Shown here: one piece after another, positions 27,898 to 37,706 of the stretch
How the letters are laid out: each line of letters starts with the position of its first letter
Position numbering within the stretch: the first letter of the stretch is position 1
NCBI RefSeq assembly: GCF_020687805.1
Contig: NZ_JAJEWQ010000004.1
Location: 310,001-374,000 of the forward strand
Reading direction: 5' to 3'
Length of the DNA stretch: 64,000 nt
DNA from: Planctobacterium marinum
GTDB taxonomy: Bacteria > Pseudomonadota > Gammaproteobacteria > Enterobacterales > Alteromonadaceae
Translations under genes and position numbers: made by a program
The notes under the pieces: model-generated
Databases searched by the model: none
Seen by the model: only the letters and a program-made list of their open reading frames with translations
What the model was told of the DNA's origin: nothing

Positions 27898-30800
27898 ATG
27901 CAAAATCTCTTAGAACAGTTTTTTTATTTTCCCAATGAAAGTCTGCTGACCTACGGTTCTCATGACCCCGGGTTAGTGGTTGTATCCGTGCTTATTGCCA
28001 TTTTTGCCGCCTTTATGGGGTTTGAGGTTGCTACTCAGGCCGCGGAAAGTCGCGCCAGCAGGCGTCAGGTATTGCTCGGCACCGGTAGTGTTGCGCTGGG
28101 GGGCGGGGTGTGGCCAATGCACTTTATTGGCATGTTAGCCTTTGAACTTTGCACATCGGTAGATTACGGCTGGCAGCTCACCTTACTGTCCGTTATTCCC
28201 AGCATTGCTGCCTCGCTGGTGGCGCTAAATCTGATTATTCAAAAAAGCATTACAATAAAGCAGATTTTTCTCGGTGGTGTATTGGTGGGTGCCGGCATCG
28301 GCGCTATGCATTATGTCGGTATGGCTTCAATGCAAATGGCAACGTTGTTGCGCTATGACCTGGTAATGTTTTTGGTATCCATCCTGGTGGCTGTGGCGCT
28401 GGCCATGCTGTCTTTGTGGGTGCGTTTTGGTATCGCATATTTTGGGCAAACCCGACTTTCTGCACGAAAGGCCAATCTGCTTGCGGCCATTGTGATGGGG
28501 GCGGCAATTTCTGGTATACATTATACCGGGATGGCAGCTGCCCGTTTTGTTTTACCGCCAGGTTTGGAGTTATCCGCGCAACCTGAGGGGATCTCCTTGT
28601 TTCTGGCGGCGGGCGTTACCGCGTTTACTATTTTAATTATCAGCATGGTTCTGGGCACCAGTCTGGTGTTTCGCTATAAAGACGCCGGAGAAGCGGCCAG
28701 CCTGAGTGCCAGTCGTATGCGCGCCATGATGGATACCGCGGTAGATGGCATTATCACTATCAGTAGCAACGGAACCGTGGTGAGCGTTAACAAAGCTGTT
28801 AGTCAGATTTTAGGCTGGTCAGCTGATGAATTGTTGGGAGAAAATGTCAGCAAAATCATGCCTCAACCATTCAGTGGTGAACACGATGGCTACCTGGAAA
28901 ATTATCTGAAAACGGGCAAAGCCAATATTATTGGTGTTGGCCGTGAGGTGGACGCAGTGCACAAAAATGGCGAACTGGTTGCCGTGCGTTTGGGGATAGG
29001 CCATGTGGTGCAAAAAAGCGAAGATTATTTCGTAGCGTTTTTATCAGATATTCGTCACCGCATCGAAATGGAGCGAGCGCTAAAAGAAAACGAAGCCAAG
29101 TTTCGTTCACTCATCTCCAACATTCCCGGGATTGCGTACCGCTGCCTACTGGAAAAAGACTGGCCCATGGTGTTCATCAGCGAAGCTGTGGAAAACATCA
29201 CGGGCTACAATGCCAGTGAGTTTACTCTGCCCAATCCAAAGCGCAGTTTTGCCGACCTCTATCATCCGGACGACAGAGAACGCATTTATGCTGAAGTAGC
29301 AGAGCAAAGCTCATTTGCGCTGGAATACCGGATTATTCGCAAGGACGGACAAATTCGTTGGTTATTTGAACATGGCAATATGGTGCAGGTAGAAGATCGC
29401 GAAGAGCCCTGGCTGGACGGTTTCATCATGGACATTACCGATCGCAAAACCATGGAACAGGACATGCTGCTGGCAAAAGAAAAAGCGGAACAAGCCGCCG
29501 CCGCCAGAGCGGCATTTTTGGCCAACATGAGTCACGAGATTCGCACCCCGATGAATGCCATCATTGGTTTTAGCGATATTCTGATGGACGCCCGTCTTAC
29601 CACAGAGCAATACAAACATCTGACCACCATAAATCGCTCTGCAAAGTCACTGTTACATTTGCTCAATGACATTCTGGACAGCGCCAAGTTAGATAAAGGT
29701 AAATTAGAACTGGAGCAAAGGCCATTTTGCCTGACGGATGAAATCGATGCTGTGGTATCAACATTGTGGTTACAGGCGGATGCAAAGGGGCTGAAATTGC
29801 ATGTTTCAGTTGATGAGAATATTGCCACCGGTTACCTGGGCTCTCCCGAGCGAATTCGTCAGGTATTAACGAATCTGGTGGGCAACGCTATTAAATTTAC
29901 AGACACCGGTGAAGTGAAAATTTCTGTGACGATAAAATCCGGAAACAAACTTCGGTTTCAGGTAGAAGATACCGGGATTGGTATGTCTGAGGAACAACTG
30001 GAAAGGGTTTTTGATGCCTTTGCCCAGGCTGATGCATCAATGAGCCGCAAATTTGGTGGCACCGGATTAGGTACCACGATCAGTAAACAACTGATTGAGT
30101 TGATGGGAGGAACCATCAGTGTCCAAAGTGAGCCAGATAAGGGGACCTGTTTTACTTTTGATTTGCCCTTACAGGTTGCTGAGGTCAGTGAAAGTACAAG
30201 TTCCGGCGTGAAGCTACAATTGCCACCATTAACTATTTTGGTGGTGGATGATATTCAGCAAAACATAGATTTATTACTGGTTTTGCTAACCCGTGAAGGC
30301 CATCAGGTGATCACTGCGCGCGATGGTCAACAAGCATTGGTGCGTATGGCAGGCTCACAACCGGATTTGGTGCTGATGGATTTACAGATGCCGGTTATGG
30401 ATGGGCTGAGCGCCGCCAGAGAACGAAGGCAGCAGGAAAAACAGCAGGGGCTGCCCCCCATTCCTATTATTGCCTTGACCGCCAGTGTGCTGGAACAGGA
30501 CAAATCTGCGGCAGAAGAAGCCGGAATGGAGGGGTTTGCCAATAAGCCTGTTGACCTGATACAACTGAATAATGAAATTGCCCGGGTATTGGGCATAGAA
30601 GCAACAGATAACACTTTGCCAGAATCTCAGGAAGGTACGCAACTGATTGATTACCAGCAAGGTGAGGCCTTGTGGGGTAATAAACAAAAGCACGAGAAAG
30701 AGTTGCAGACCTTCCTGAAAAATTGTGTTGTTTATGAACAGGAGTTGCGTGATGCATTTAAGTTAGCCGATTGGCAACAACTCTCACTGGTGTGTCATAA

Positions 30801-31221
30801 AATGAAAGGTGTTGCCGGTAACGTGGCACTGAAAACCACAGTACAGCAACTCAATGAGTTGGAAAAGCAGGTGCAGGAACAAGACAGCGAAAGCACCGGA
30901 GAGTTATTAGCACAGTTACAGCAAACATTGTTGCAGGTGCGCGAACTACTCGGCGAAGCCTGTATCAATGATGCGCCTGAGTCACCGGCAGAGGTGGATA
31001 TGGCGCAAATGGTTTTACACAGCGAACGTTTATTGGCAGATTGTGCTGAAAACACCTTCGATGAAAACGATGTACAGGCGCTAATGGTGTTAAAAGCAAC
31101 ACTGTTCCAGGAAACGGTGGAGCAGATCGAAGCAGCGCTTGACGATTTTGATTTTGAAAAAGCCGCGAATCTATGCGCGTTATTGCTGAAAGAACTCAAA
31201 TCAGCGCAGGAGAAATCATGA
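27898..31221 (+). CDS. MHYT-PAS hybrid sensor histidine kinase with REC and Hpt domains
   Basis: This 1107-residue inner-membrane kinase begins with an MHYT sensor of about seven helices, carrying PMHFIGM (about 74), AMHYVGM (about 137) and GIHYTGM (about 207), proposed to bind copper and sense O2, CO or NO. Two PAS domains follow (about 275-390 and 395-520). HisKA then has the phosphoacceptor H546 in MSHEIRTP; the HATPase has NxxxNAIKF, DTGIGM and GTGLG. A receiver has D828 (LMDLQMPVMDG) and a C-terminal Hpt has H967 (CHKMKG). This is a full phosphorelay in one chain. Its stop overlaps the HD-GYP regulator start (ATGA), making that protein the obvious partner. Confidence 0.93.
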   Translation: MQNLLEQFFYFPNESLLTYGSHDPGLVVVSVLIAIFAAFMGFEVATQAAESRASRRQVLLGTGSVALGGGVWPMHFIGMLAFELCTSVDYGWQLTLLSVIPSIAASLVALNLIIQKSITIKQIFLGGVLVGAGIGAMHYVGMASMQMATLLRYDLVMFLVSILVAVALAMLSLWVRFGIAYFGQTRLSARKANLLAAIVMGAAISGIHYTGMAAARFVLPPGLELSAQPEGISLFLAAGVTAFTILIISMVLGTSLVFRYKDAGEAASLSASRMRAMMDTAVDGIITISSNGTVVSVNKAVSQILGWSADELLGENVSKIMPQPFSGEHDGYLENYLKTGKANIIGVGREVDAVHKNGELVAVRLGIGHVVQKSEDYFVAFLSDIRHRIEMERALKENEAKFRSLISNIPGIAYRCLLEKDWPMVFISEAVENITGYNASEFTLPNPKRSFADLYHPDDRERIYAEVAEQSSFALEYRIIRKDGQIRWLFEHGNMVQVEDREEPWLDGFIMDITDRKTMEQDMLLAKEKAEQAAAARAAFLANMSHEIRTPMNAIIGFSDILMDARLTTEQYKHLTTINRSAKSLLHLLNDILDSAKLDKGKLELEQRPFCLTDEIDAVVSTLWLQADAKGLKLHVSVDENIATGYLGSPERIRQVLTNLVGNAIKFTDTGEVKISVTIKSGNKLRFQVEDTGIGMSEEQLERVFDAFAQADASMSRKFGGTGLGTTISKQLIELMGGTISVQSEPDKGTCFTFDLPLQVAEVSESTSSGVKLQLPPLTILVVDDIQQNIDLLLVLLTREGHQVITARDGQQALVRMAGSQPDLVLMDLQMPVMDGLSAARERRQQEKQQGLPPIPIIALTASVLEQDKSAAEEAGMEGFANKPVDLIQLNNEIARVLGIEATDNTLPESQEGTQLIDYQQGEALWGNKQKHEKELQTFLKNCVVYEQELRDAFKLADWQQLSLVCHKMKGVAGNVALKTTVQQLNELEKQVQEQDSESTGELLAQLQQTLLQVRELLGEACINDAPESPAEVDMAQMVLHSERLLADCAENTFDENDVQALMVLKATLFQETVEQIEAALDDFDFEKAANLCALLLKELKSAQEKS

Positions 31222-32213
31222 TTGAAAAAGAAGTTAATCGTCCCAGAATACTCCTGGTAGATGACGAGCCCGTTAATCTGCGAGTACTCAAAAATATTCT
31301 GGCTGAGCACTATGATTTGGCTTTTGCCAAAAGTGGTCAGGAAGCCATCAATGTGGCATTAAAGGAGCCACCGGCACTGATCCTGATGGATGTGATGATG
31401 CCGGAGATGACCGGTCTGGAAGCCTGCAAAGCATTAAAACAGGCGCCTTCAACCAAACATGTTCCGGTGCTTTTTGTCACTGCGCTGGCTGATGAAAGTG
31501 ATGAAGCGGCGGGGTTTGAAGCTGGTGGCGTGGATTATATTACTAAGCCGGTGTCACCGGCTATCGTTAAAGCCAGGGTGAAAACTCATTTGTCTTTAGT
31601 GCAGGCAGATGAACTGCGGCTTACCCGATTGCAGGTGATTCAACGTCTGGGTCGGGCGGCGGAATATAAGGATAATGAAACCGGCACCCACGTACTGCGT
31701 ATGAGTCATTACTCGCGTATTTTGGCAAAAGCTTATGGCTTATCTGACAAAGCCGCGGATGATATTCTGCACGCGGCGCCAATGCACGATATCGGGAAAA
31801 TCGGTATTGCAGACAGTATCTTACTCAAACCCGGTCGACTGACTGAAGAAGAGTTCGACGTAATGCGCACACACCCCCTGATAGGTGCTGATATCATTGG
31901 TGAGGCAGACTCTGAGTTACTGCGACTGGCAAAGTCGGTGGCCTTAACTCACCACGAAAAGTGGGATGGCACAGGCTATCCCAATGGCCTGAAAGGTGAA
32001 GATATTCCTCTGGAAGGGCGTATCGTTGCCATTGCTGATGTCTTTGATGCGCTGACCAGTAAACGTCCCTATAAAGAAGCCTGGACAGTGGAGAGAACGC
32101 TGGATCTTATTCATTCTGAAAGTGGCAAACACTTTGATCCCAGGTTAGTGGAACTACTGGATCAATGTTTAGCTGAGTTTCTGGATATCAAAGCCCGCTG
32201 GCAGGATGAATAA
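31218..32213 (+). CDS. Response regulator with HD-GYP domain (c-di-GMP phosphodiesterase)
   Basis: This 331-residue RpfG-like protein has an N-terminal receiver (DDEP acidic pair; phosphoacceptor D58 in LMDVMMPEMTG; K in ITKPVSP) and an HD-GYP domain with HDIGKIGI and HHEKWDGTGYPNGLKG. HD-GYP enzymes degrade cyclic di-GMP to pGpG or GMP. The start is ATG 31218, overlapping the kinase stop as ATGA; starts further upstream are inside the kinase frame. It is translationally coupled to the MHYT kinase, so phosphorelay output probably lowers c-di-GMP. It ends two bases from the stop of a convergent GGDEF-EAL gene. Confidence 0.94.
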   Translation: MIEKEVNRPRILLVDDEPVNLRVLKNILAEHYDLAFAKSGQEAINVALKEPPALILMDVMMPEMTGLEACKALKQAPSTKHVPVLFVTALADESDEAAGFEAGGVDYITKPVSPAIVKARVKTHLSLVQADELRLTRLQVIQRLGRAAEYKDNETGTHVLRMSHYSRILAKAYGLSDKAADDILHAAPMHDIGKIGIADSILLKPGRLTEEEFDVMRTHPLIGADIIGEADSELLRLAKSVALTHHEKWDGTGYPNGLKGEDIPLEGRIVAIADVFDALTSKRPYKEAWTVERTLDLIHSESGKHFDPRLVELLDQCLAEFLDIKARWQDE

Positions 32214-32215
32214 AC

Positions 32216-35164
32216 TCAGCCTGAACAAGTTTCCTGAGCCGGCACCCGGTTGTCGGCCAGCAGCGCGTTAAACTGGGCCAAAGGTACGGGTTTGCTGAAA
32301 TAAAAACCCTGTGCAATGTCGCAGTGGATACTGTTCAGCAGCTCCAGTTGTTCACGGGTTTCTACGCCTTCTGCCACCACTTTCAGGTTAAAGTTCTTGG
32401 CCATATCTATGATGGTTTCAGTGATCATTTTATCGGCGGGATCAACGTCAATATCCTTGATAAAACTGCGGTCAATCTTTAACTTATCCACCGGAAAATG
32501 CTTCAGATAGGCAATTGAGGAGTGTCCTGTCCCAAAGTCATCAACAGCCAGAGATACCCCCAGCTTTTTCAGATCGTGTAGCAGTTCCATCACGTTGCCG
32601 GAGGTTTCCATCAGGCTGTTTTCGGTGAGTTCCAGTTCCAATCGCTGAGGGCGTACTCCGGATTGTTTAATGTGTTTACCCACTTCATCAATAAAATTAT
32701 CGTAGCGAAAATCCCGGGGCGATATATTCAGCGCCAGGGTGATATCGTGAGTATCTTCCTGCCACTGTTTTAACTGTTTGCAACCTTGCGCAATGACCCA
32801 CTTGGATATTTCGTGGATTAACCCGGTCTCTTCCGCGATTTCAATGAATGCCCAGGGAGTTAATAATCCCTCCTCAGGGTGATTCCAACGGATCAGGGCT
32901 TCTGCTCCGGTGATGTCGCCGGAGCGCATGTCTATCTGCGGTTGGTAAAACAGCTCCAGCTCCTGACGGTCAATGGCTTTACTCAATTGATTGTTGAGTT
33001 TGAACCGTTTATCCACTTCAGCTGTGATGGATTCAGTGTAAAAGGCGTAGGTATTCCTGCCGTTTTGCTTTGCCTTATACATTGCTGAGTCGGCATAAGT
33101 GAGTAATTTTTCCAGATCCTCTGCATCATTGGGATAAACGGATATACCAATACTGGTGCCAATTGTGGTTTCCTGATTTGCATCCAGCAAATAGGGGGTT
33201 TTTACTTCCTCGATGATATTCTGCGCTATGCTATTTAATGTACTGATCTGAGTGATCCCCTCCAGCAGGATTACGAATTCGTCCCCGCCTAAACGGGCAA
33301 TGGTATCTTCTTCCCGCAGGGAGCATTTTAAACGCCTGGCTACCTGCCTCAGCAGTTCATCACCCATCATATGGCCCAGACTATCGTTGACCACTTTAAA
33401 ATGGTCCAAATCCAAAAACAGAATGGCTACCTTATCTTCCGGGTGGCGTTTTGCTCTCTCCAGTGCATGTTCAATGCGTGATTTAAGCAGCAATCTGTTG
33501 GGTAACCCCGTCAGGGCATCATAGTGGGCCAACTGCTCCATGCGAGCTTCTGATTGTTTCAGGCGGGTAATGTCTGAAAATACTGCTACGTGATGCGTGA
33601 CCTGTGCTGCATCATTTTCCACTTTGCTGATAGAGAGCAATTGCGGGTAGATGGTACCGTCTTTTTTGCGATTCCATATTTCGCCTTTCCAATAACCCTG
33701 GCGGTCGATTTCTTCATACATATCCACATAAAACTGTGCATCATGACGGCCAGACTTCAATATTGAGGGAAACCGCCCGGTGACGTCGTCCTGTGAATAA
33801 CCAGTGATATCGGTAAATGCCCGGTTAACGGTGATGATTTTGTTTTGAGCGTCTGTTACCAGTACGCCTTCCTGTGAGTGCTCAAACACTTTTGCATTGA
33901 GCTTTAATTTTTGTTCATTCTCGACGCGTTCAGTTATGTCGTGAATGATGGAAAACAACATGGTTTTGTTGGCATCTTCTATCGGGGTGGAATGCACTTC
34001 AACATTGCGGATTTCTCCACTGGCCAACTGATGTTGGAAGGTGAAATAGTTCTGGTTGTGAAGTGCGGCATTAGTCATTTCCTGCTCCACTTCTTCAGCC
34101 GACATAATATTGATGTCCTGAATGCGCTTGCTGATCAGTTCCCGGTGACTAAAGCCGTAAAATGCCAGTGCTGCGGCGTTAGCGTCTACTATCTGTCCGG
34201 TGGACTTCTCAATAAGCAACATCACGGCATTGTGATTGTGGAATATATTCCGAAACTTGCGTTCCGAGCGAAAGACATTGTGAATTGAGTCAAGGTACAG
34301 CATTTCAGTGCTGTATCTGTGCTTTAAAACCAGCAACCACAAGCAAAAAAGCAGCAGGGCTCCAATCCATACCGGAATATTTATGCGTAGATCCTGCCAA
34401 CCCATTTTGGGGGTCGCTAACAATTGCCAATTCCCCTGAGGTAAACTGATCAGGAGCCCTATTGGCTCCTGCGCTAAAATCTGGCTGTTCCCGTAAAAAA
34501 AGTCACCGGCAGACCCGCTGGCGTCTTTACCCCGAATGGCGAGGTCCAGTTTTGTCTGCAAGGAAACACCGCTGGCCTGTAAAATTTCCTCGTAGCGCAA
34601 GACAACAGACAGTAACCCCCAAACATCCCCTGAACGGGCGTTAATTATCGGCGTTCTGGCTATCAGCGCTGTATCTCCCTGGATCAAATTTAACGGACCA
34701 GCCAGAATTGTTCGATTCAGCTCAATAGCTCGTATTGCTGCTTCGTATTGGTCAGGAATCTTCCGGTAATCGGCACCAAGCGCTTGTTCGTTGCCTTCCA
34801 TTGGGTAGACATGGCTAATTACCAGATCTTTTGCGGCACCAATGTGCCGTATTTGATTGGCAGAGGAGAGCAGTTGTTGAGTAAACCTGGAAAACTCTGA
34901 TTGGTCCATTTCCGGATTCAGGGAGATGTAGGTTGCAAGACCGTGGGTTAAACTGAGGTTGCGATTGATGGTGTATTCAAGTGAGGCTCTAATCTCGGTG
35001 AGCTCGGAGGTGACTTCGTTACTCTGCGTTTGGCGATGGCGCTCATTACTGATTAATTCAAACAGACCTAAAGCCAAAAGCAGCAAAAGCGCAGACACTG
35101 CGGCAGCGGCCAGAAACTTTAATTTGATTCGAAGTTTAGTTTGGTGATTGGATGTTTCAGGCAT
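32216..35164 (-). CDS. CHASE-PAS-PAS-GGDEF-EAL c-di-GMP turnover protein
   Basis: This 982-residue inner-membrane protein has a helix at about 15-35, a periplasmic CHASE sensor (about 50-235), a second helix (about 265-285), two PAS domains (about 305-540), a GGDEF domain with an intact RLGGDEF at about 625, and an EAL domain with AEALIRW at about 750 plus the DDFGTG and EGVET motifs. Both catalytic signatures look intact, so it may make or degrade c-di-GMP; in many such tandem proteins the EAL activity dominates. It has a monocistronic layout and converges tail-to-tail with the HD-GYP gene, two bases apart. Confidence 0.93.
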   Translation of the reverse strand: MPETSNHQTKLRIKLKFLAAAAVSALLLLLALGLFELISNERHRQTQSNEVTSELTEIRASLEYTINRNLSLTHGLATYISLNPEMDQSEFSRFTQQLLSSANQIRHIGAAKDLVISHVYPMEGNEQALGADYRKIPDQYEAAIRAIELNRTILAGPLNLIQGDTALIARTPIINARSGDVWGLLSVVLRYEEILQASGVSLQTKLDLAIRGKDASGSAGDFFYGNSQILAQEPIGLLISLPQGNWQLLATPKMGWQDLRINIPVWIGALLLFCLWLLVLKHRYSTEMLYLDSIHNVFRSERKFRNIFHNHNAVMLLIEKSTGQIVDANAAALAFYGFSHRELISKRIQDINIMSAEEVEQEMTNAALHNQNYFTFQHQLASGEIRNVEVHSTPIEDANKTMLFSIIHDITERVENEQKLKLNAKVFEHSQEGVLVTDAQNKIITVNRAFTDITGYSQDDVTGRFPSILKSGRHDAQFYVDMYEEIDRQGYWKGEIWNRKKDGTIYPQLLSISKVENDAAQVTHHVAVFSDITRLKQSEARMEQLAHYDALTGLPNRLLLKSRIEHALERAKRHPEDKVAILFLDLDHFKVVNDSLGHMMGDELLRQVARRLKCSLREEDTIARLGGDEFVILLEGITQISTLNSIAQNIIEEVKTPYLLDANQETTIGTSIGISVYPNDAEDLEKLLTYADSAMYKAKQNGRNTYAFYTESITAEVDKRFKLNNQLSKAIDRQELELFYQPQIDMRSGDITGAEALIRWNHPEEGLLTPWAFIEIAEETGLIHEISKWVIAQGCKQLKQWQEDTHDITLALNISPRDFRYDNFIDEVGKHIKQSGVRPQRLELELTENSLMETSGNVMELLHDLKKLGVSLAVDDFGTGHSSIAYLKHFPVDKLKIDRSFIKDIDVDPADKMITETIIDMAKNFNLKVVAEGVETREQLELLNSIHCDIAQGFYFSKPVPLAQFNALLADNRVPAQETCSG

Positions 35165-35386
35165 CTGCTGATCTCTGAAGAGATACTCCTGTTTAGCGCT
35201 GGGATTAATTCTTTCGCCTAAATACTAGCAATGCTTTGCCTGTATCCCAAATAGAATGTGCGGTTTATAGACTAATTGATGAGATCTGGTTATAAAAGCA
35301 ACAACAACTTCTGATCTGACATGGCCAGGGATTGGGATACCTTTATTGATAGCAACACCTGACTATCGTGCTGAGATTTAAGGCGA

Positions 35387-35650
35387 TTATTTTACTTTCA
35401 GAATTGACTCTGACAGATGTTGATTTTGCTTGTTCCAGCTGACCCGGATATCGAGCTTGTGGCGGGATTCGTCTTCTTTAACCGTGATTTTAAGGTCTAA
35501 CAGTCCCTTGGGGGTAAGTGCTAACTTGCCATCTTCGTCACTGAATTCCAGTTTTCCTTTGCCCAGCCCTTTAGAAATAGCTTCCAGCAGTTTTTGAATG
35601 GACTTACCGTCCTGTAAAGACTCGTGCCTGAATTCACTTTTGTGTTCCAT
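35387..35650 (-). CDS. Amphi-Trp domain protein (GAK system)
   Basis: This 87-residue protein matches the small amphi-Trp domain: a leading helix (EAISKGLGKGKLEF), amphipathic strands, and a conserved Trp (RVSWNKQNQ) near the C-terminus. The domain is one of the three defining parts of the GAK system; its function is unknown. It is the last gene of the six-gene operon, nine bases after the phosphatase stop, with a good GAGG ribosome-binding site for ATG 35650. Its small size and lack of catalytic residues suggest a carrier, substrate or regulatory subunit; that is inference. Confidence 0.85.
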   Translation of the reverse strand: MEHKSEFRHESLQDGKSIQKLLEAISKGLGKGKLEFSDEDGKLALTPKGLLDLKITVKEDESRHKLDIRVSWNKQNQHLSESILKVK

Positions 35651-35659
35651 TGCGCTACC

Positions 35660-36970
35660 TCATTGTTGAACTGGCCAGATGTTGTGCCAGCGGGGTGTTA
35701 ATACCTTGGCCACCGGGTGATCAGAACTGATGCCTATTATCATTTTCTTAGGGTGGATTAGGGTGGCCCCAAAGCCGATTCCGGATAAACCTTCCTTACG
35801 ACGAGAGTTGCGATCTAAGGTGATGTCGCCTTCTACATGCAACAGTCCCTTTTGCAATGATATCTGTTGCCCGTCGCCATGGTTTACATGGCCATGTACT
35901 ACGCAGTGAATATCGCGCTGTTTAACTGCCTCTGCACCTTTCGCTGAAAAGATGGGATCGGAATCGCGATATTTAGTGCGAAACGGCGTTGCCAGAGAGC
36001 TGAAATAAAAGGCAAACAGATCGTCGCGCAACGTTGTTTTAAACTGTCGGTTGAGTTTTTTGATGCCATGTCGTTTGATCAGCTGACTAACGTTGTCGTC
36101 CAATCCGGCGTGTACAAACAAGAAGCTGCCTTTTTTATAGGCCAGCTGCATATTTTTAAAGAACCAGCGGAATTTACCTTTTTTACTGAAAAACAGCTGC
36201 TGGCAGTGCTGCGCGGCAGCGTACACCATGCGAATATCCATCCCCTGAGCCTGGCAATCCTGTTCGAACCTGCCCGCCTTTTTACGCAATCGTTTCACTT
36301 CCTTTTCAATGGCTTTGGCACTCAACGATTCTTTCGCAAACACCGGAAAAGCGTCAAACCAACTGTCTCTGGGGTAAAGATATTGTTTGCAGGTTTGCGC
36401 ATCAGGTGTTTTCTGTTGCCAGTCGCTGTTAGCCAGATAGCGCTCAAAGACCTCTTTAAACAGCGGGATAACTTTGGTCCCCATGCGCACAAACATGTGC
36501 TCATAGCTGACGTGTTTTTCCCGGCTGATGGCTGAAAGTCCGGTTAACAGACGTAAATCATGGTTTCCGGCCAGCAATTTTACTTTGGCTTTAGTGGCAA
36601 TAAATTGTTTCAGGCTTTTTAATAAATCCAGATTACTTGGCCCTTTGTCCAGGCAATCACCGCCTATCACAAAGGTGGATTTTTTACCTAATGCGGTTAA
36701 CTTTAAGTTACCCTTGCTGTTGCGGGTTACGCCACCGGAAGCCAGCAATGAAGCAATAAACGCTTCCGCATCAGCATGGGGATCTGAGATAAAAATAACC
36801 GCTTTGTCTGGCCAACGCCAGTGTTCGGTTGACAAGGATTCCGGTGAAGGCTGTTCTCTTGCAGGCAGTTGCTCATCATTTGCTACATGTCGAAACTGAG
36901 ACCAGTGTTGGCCAATGGTGGTGTATCCGGCGAGATCGATAGGAAAAGTTTGCAGTGAATTATAGGACAT
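35660..36970 (-). CDS. Calcineurin-like metallophosphoesterase in the GAK operon
   Basis: This 436-residue phosphoesterase carries the dinuclear metal motifs ISDPHAD, GGDCLDKGP, GNHDLRLL, FVHAGLD and VVHGHVNHGD, resembling PPP-type phosphatases (Ser/Thr phosphatase or ApaH-like). A basic central insert (about 210-260) is not part of the common fold. ATG 36970 is the likelier start; TTG 36982 adds four residues. It lies between a SixA-like phosphatase and the amphi-Trp gene with short gaps, so it should act in the same pathway, perhaps reversing the HprK-related or APH-like kinase. No signal peptide, so cytoplasmic. Substrate unknown. Confidence 0.85.
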   Translation of the reverse strand: MSYNSLQTFPIDLAGYTTIGQHWSQFRHVANDEQLPAREQPSPESLSTEHWRWPDKAVIFISDPHADAEAFIASLLASGGVTRNSKGNLKLTALGKKSTFVIGGDCLDKGPSNLDLLKSLKQFIATKAKVKLLAGNHDLRLLTGLSAISREKHVSYEHMFVRMGTKVIPLFKEVFERYLANSDWQQKTPDAQTCKQYLYPRDSWFDAFPVFAKESLSAKAIEKEVKRLRKKAGRFEQDCQAQGMDIRMVYAAAQHCQQLFFSKKGKFRWFFKNMQLAYKKGSFLFVHAGLDDNVSQLIKRHGIKKLNRQFKTTLRDDLFAFYFSSLATPFRTKYRDSDPIFSAKGAEAVKQRDIHCVVHGHVNHGDGQQISLQKGLLHVEGDITLDRNSRRKEGLSGIGFGATLIHPKKMIIGISSDHPVAKVLTPRWHNIWPVQQ

Positions 36971-37005
36971 GGTTTGACTCAATGGCTGTCGGCTTGTCGC
37001 GCTGA

Positions 37006-37695
37006 TTAATCTTTTGCCTCACTTCCCGCTTTACGAATCTTCCACTGGCCTGCAATGTGTTGCCACTCTGTATCTGTTTTTTCCAAAACGACAGGATGAG
37101 CGTGATGCATACTTAATTTTTTAATATCGCAAAACTGCATGACATTTAGATGACATGCAGCATGACGCATGGCTGCGCCATGGCCGACAATTAATTGCAC
37201 GGTGTTTGATGTCGTCTCAGCGCATTGTGACTCGATATGCCGGGCTACGCGTGCACCGGCCGCCATCAGAGATTCTGCCCCCAGAAAGGGCAGACAATAC
37301 TCACTGTCGGACTTCCACCCGGACGGCGCGGGATCATAACGCGGATCCTCAACCAACAACTGCTCTATTTCCCGCGTAGTCAGGTTCGCTACGTTTCCCA
37401 CCGAGCGTTCAACTAACGCTGGAAATTGCAGATGCACTGGTGGCTCAATAAAAAAGTCGTTGAGTTCCTGTATGTAAATCTGCGCAGTTTGCCAGGCGCG
37501 CAATAGGGGAGAGGAGTGCACGTGTGACGCCAGACGCCAGCCTTTGTCTGTCAGCAATCTGGAAAATTGTTGTGCTTGTTGTCGTATTTCGCTTATGCCT
37601 TGGACTGTTAAAGGAAAAGGTTGCAGCGCGCTGGGGGTATCGACTTTCTGGTGGTAGGCGCCATGTCGAATCAATGCAATCCGCGTCTGTGCCAT
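37006..37695 (-). CDS. SixA-like histidine phosphatase in the GAK operon
   Basis: This 229-residue protein belongs to the histidine phosphatase (phosphoglycerate mutase-like) superfamily: the catalytic RHG (R10-H11-G12 in ALIRHGAYHQ), SSPLLRAWQTA, and the second catalytic His in VGHGAAMRHA. SixA in E. coli dephosphorylates phosphohistidine; others hydrolyse small phosphoesters. The start at ATG 37695 has GGAG upstream. It is 11 bases from the HprK-related kinase stop and 23 bases before the metallophosphatase. Two different phosphatases in one operon with kinases suggests a reversible or multi-step phosphorylation cycle. Confidence 0.87.
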   Translation of the reverse strand: MAQTRIALIRHGAYHQKVDTPSALQPFPLTVQGISEIRQQAQQFSRLLTDKGWRLASHVHSSPLLRAWQTAQIYIQELNDFFIEPPVHLQFPALVERSVGNVANLTTREIEQLLVEDPRYDPAPSGWKSDSEYCLPFLGAESLMAAGARVARHIESQCAETTSNTVQLIVGHGAAMRHAACHLNVMQFCDIKKLSMHHAHPVVLEKTDTEWQHIAGQWKIRKAGSEAKD

Positions 37696-37706
37696 TTTCG
37701 CAACTC

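Noticed and set aside
36068-36535. 155-codon plus-strand frame opposite the GAK metallophosphatase
   Set aside because: It lies over the catalytic coding region of a clear gene; nothing supports an overlapping gene.
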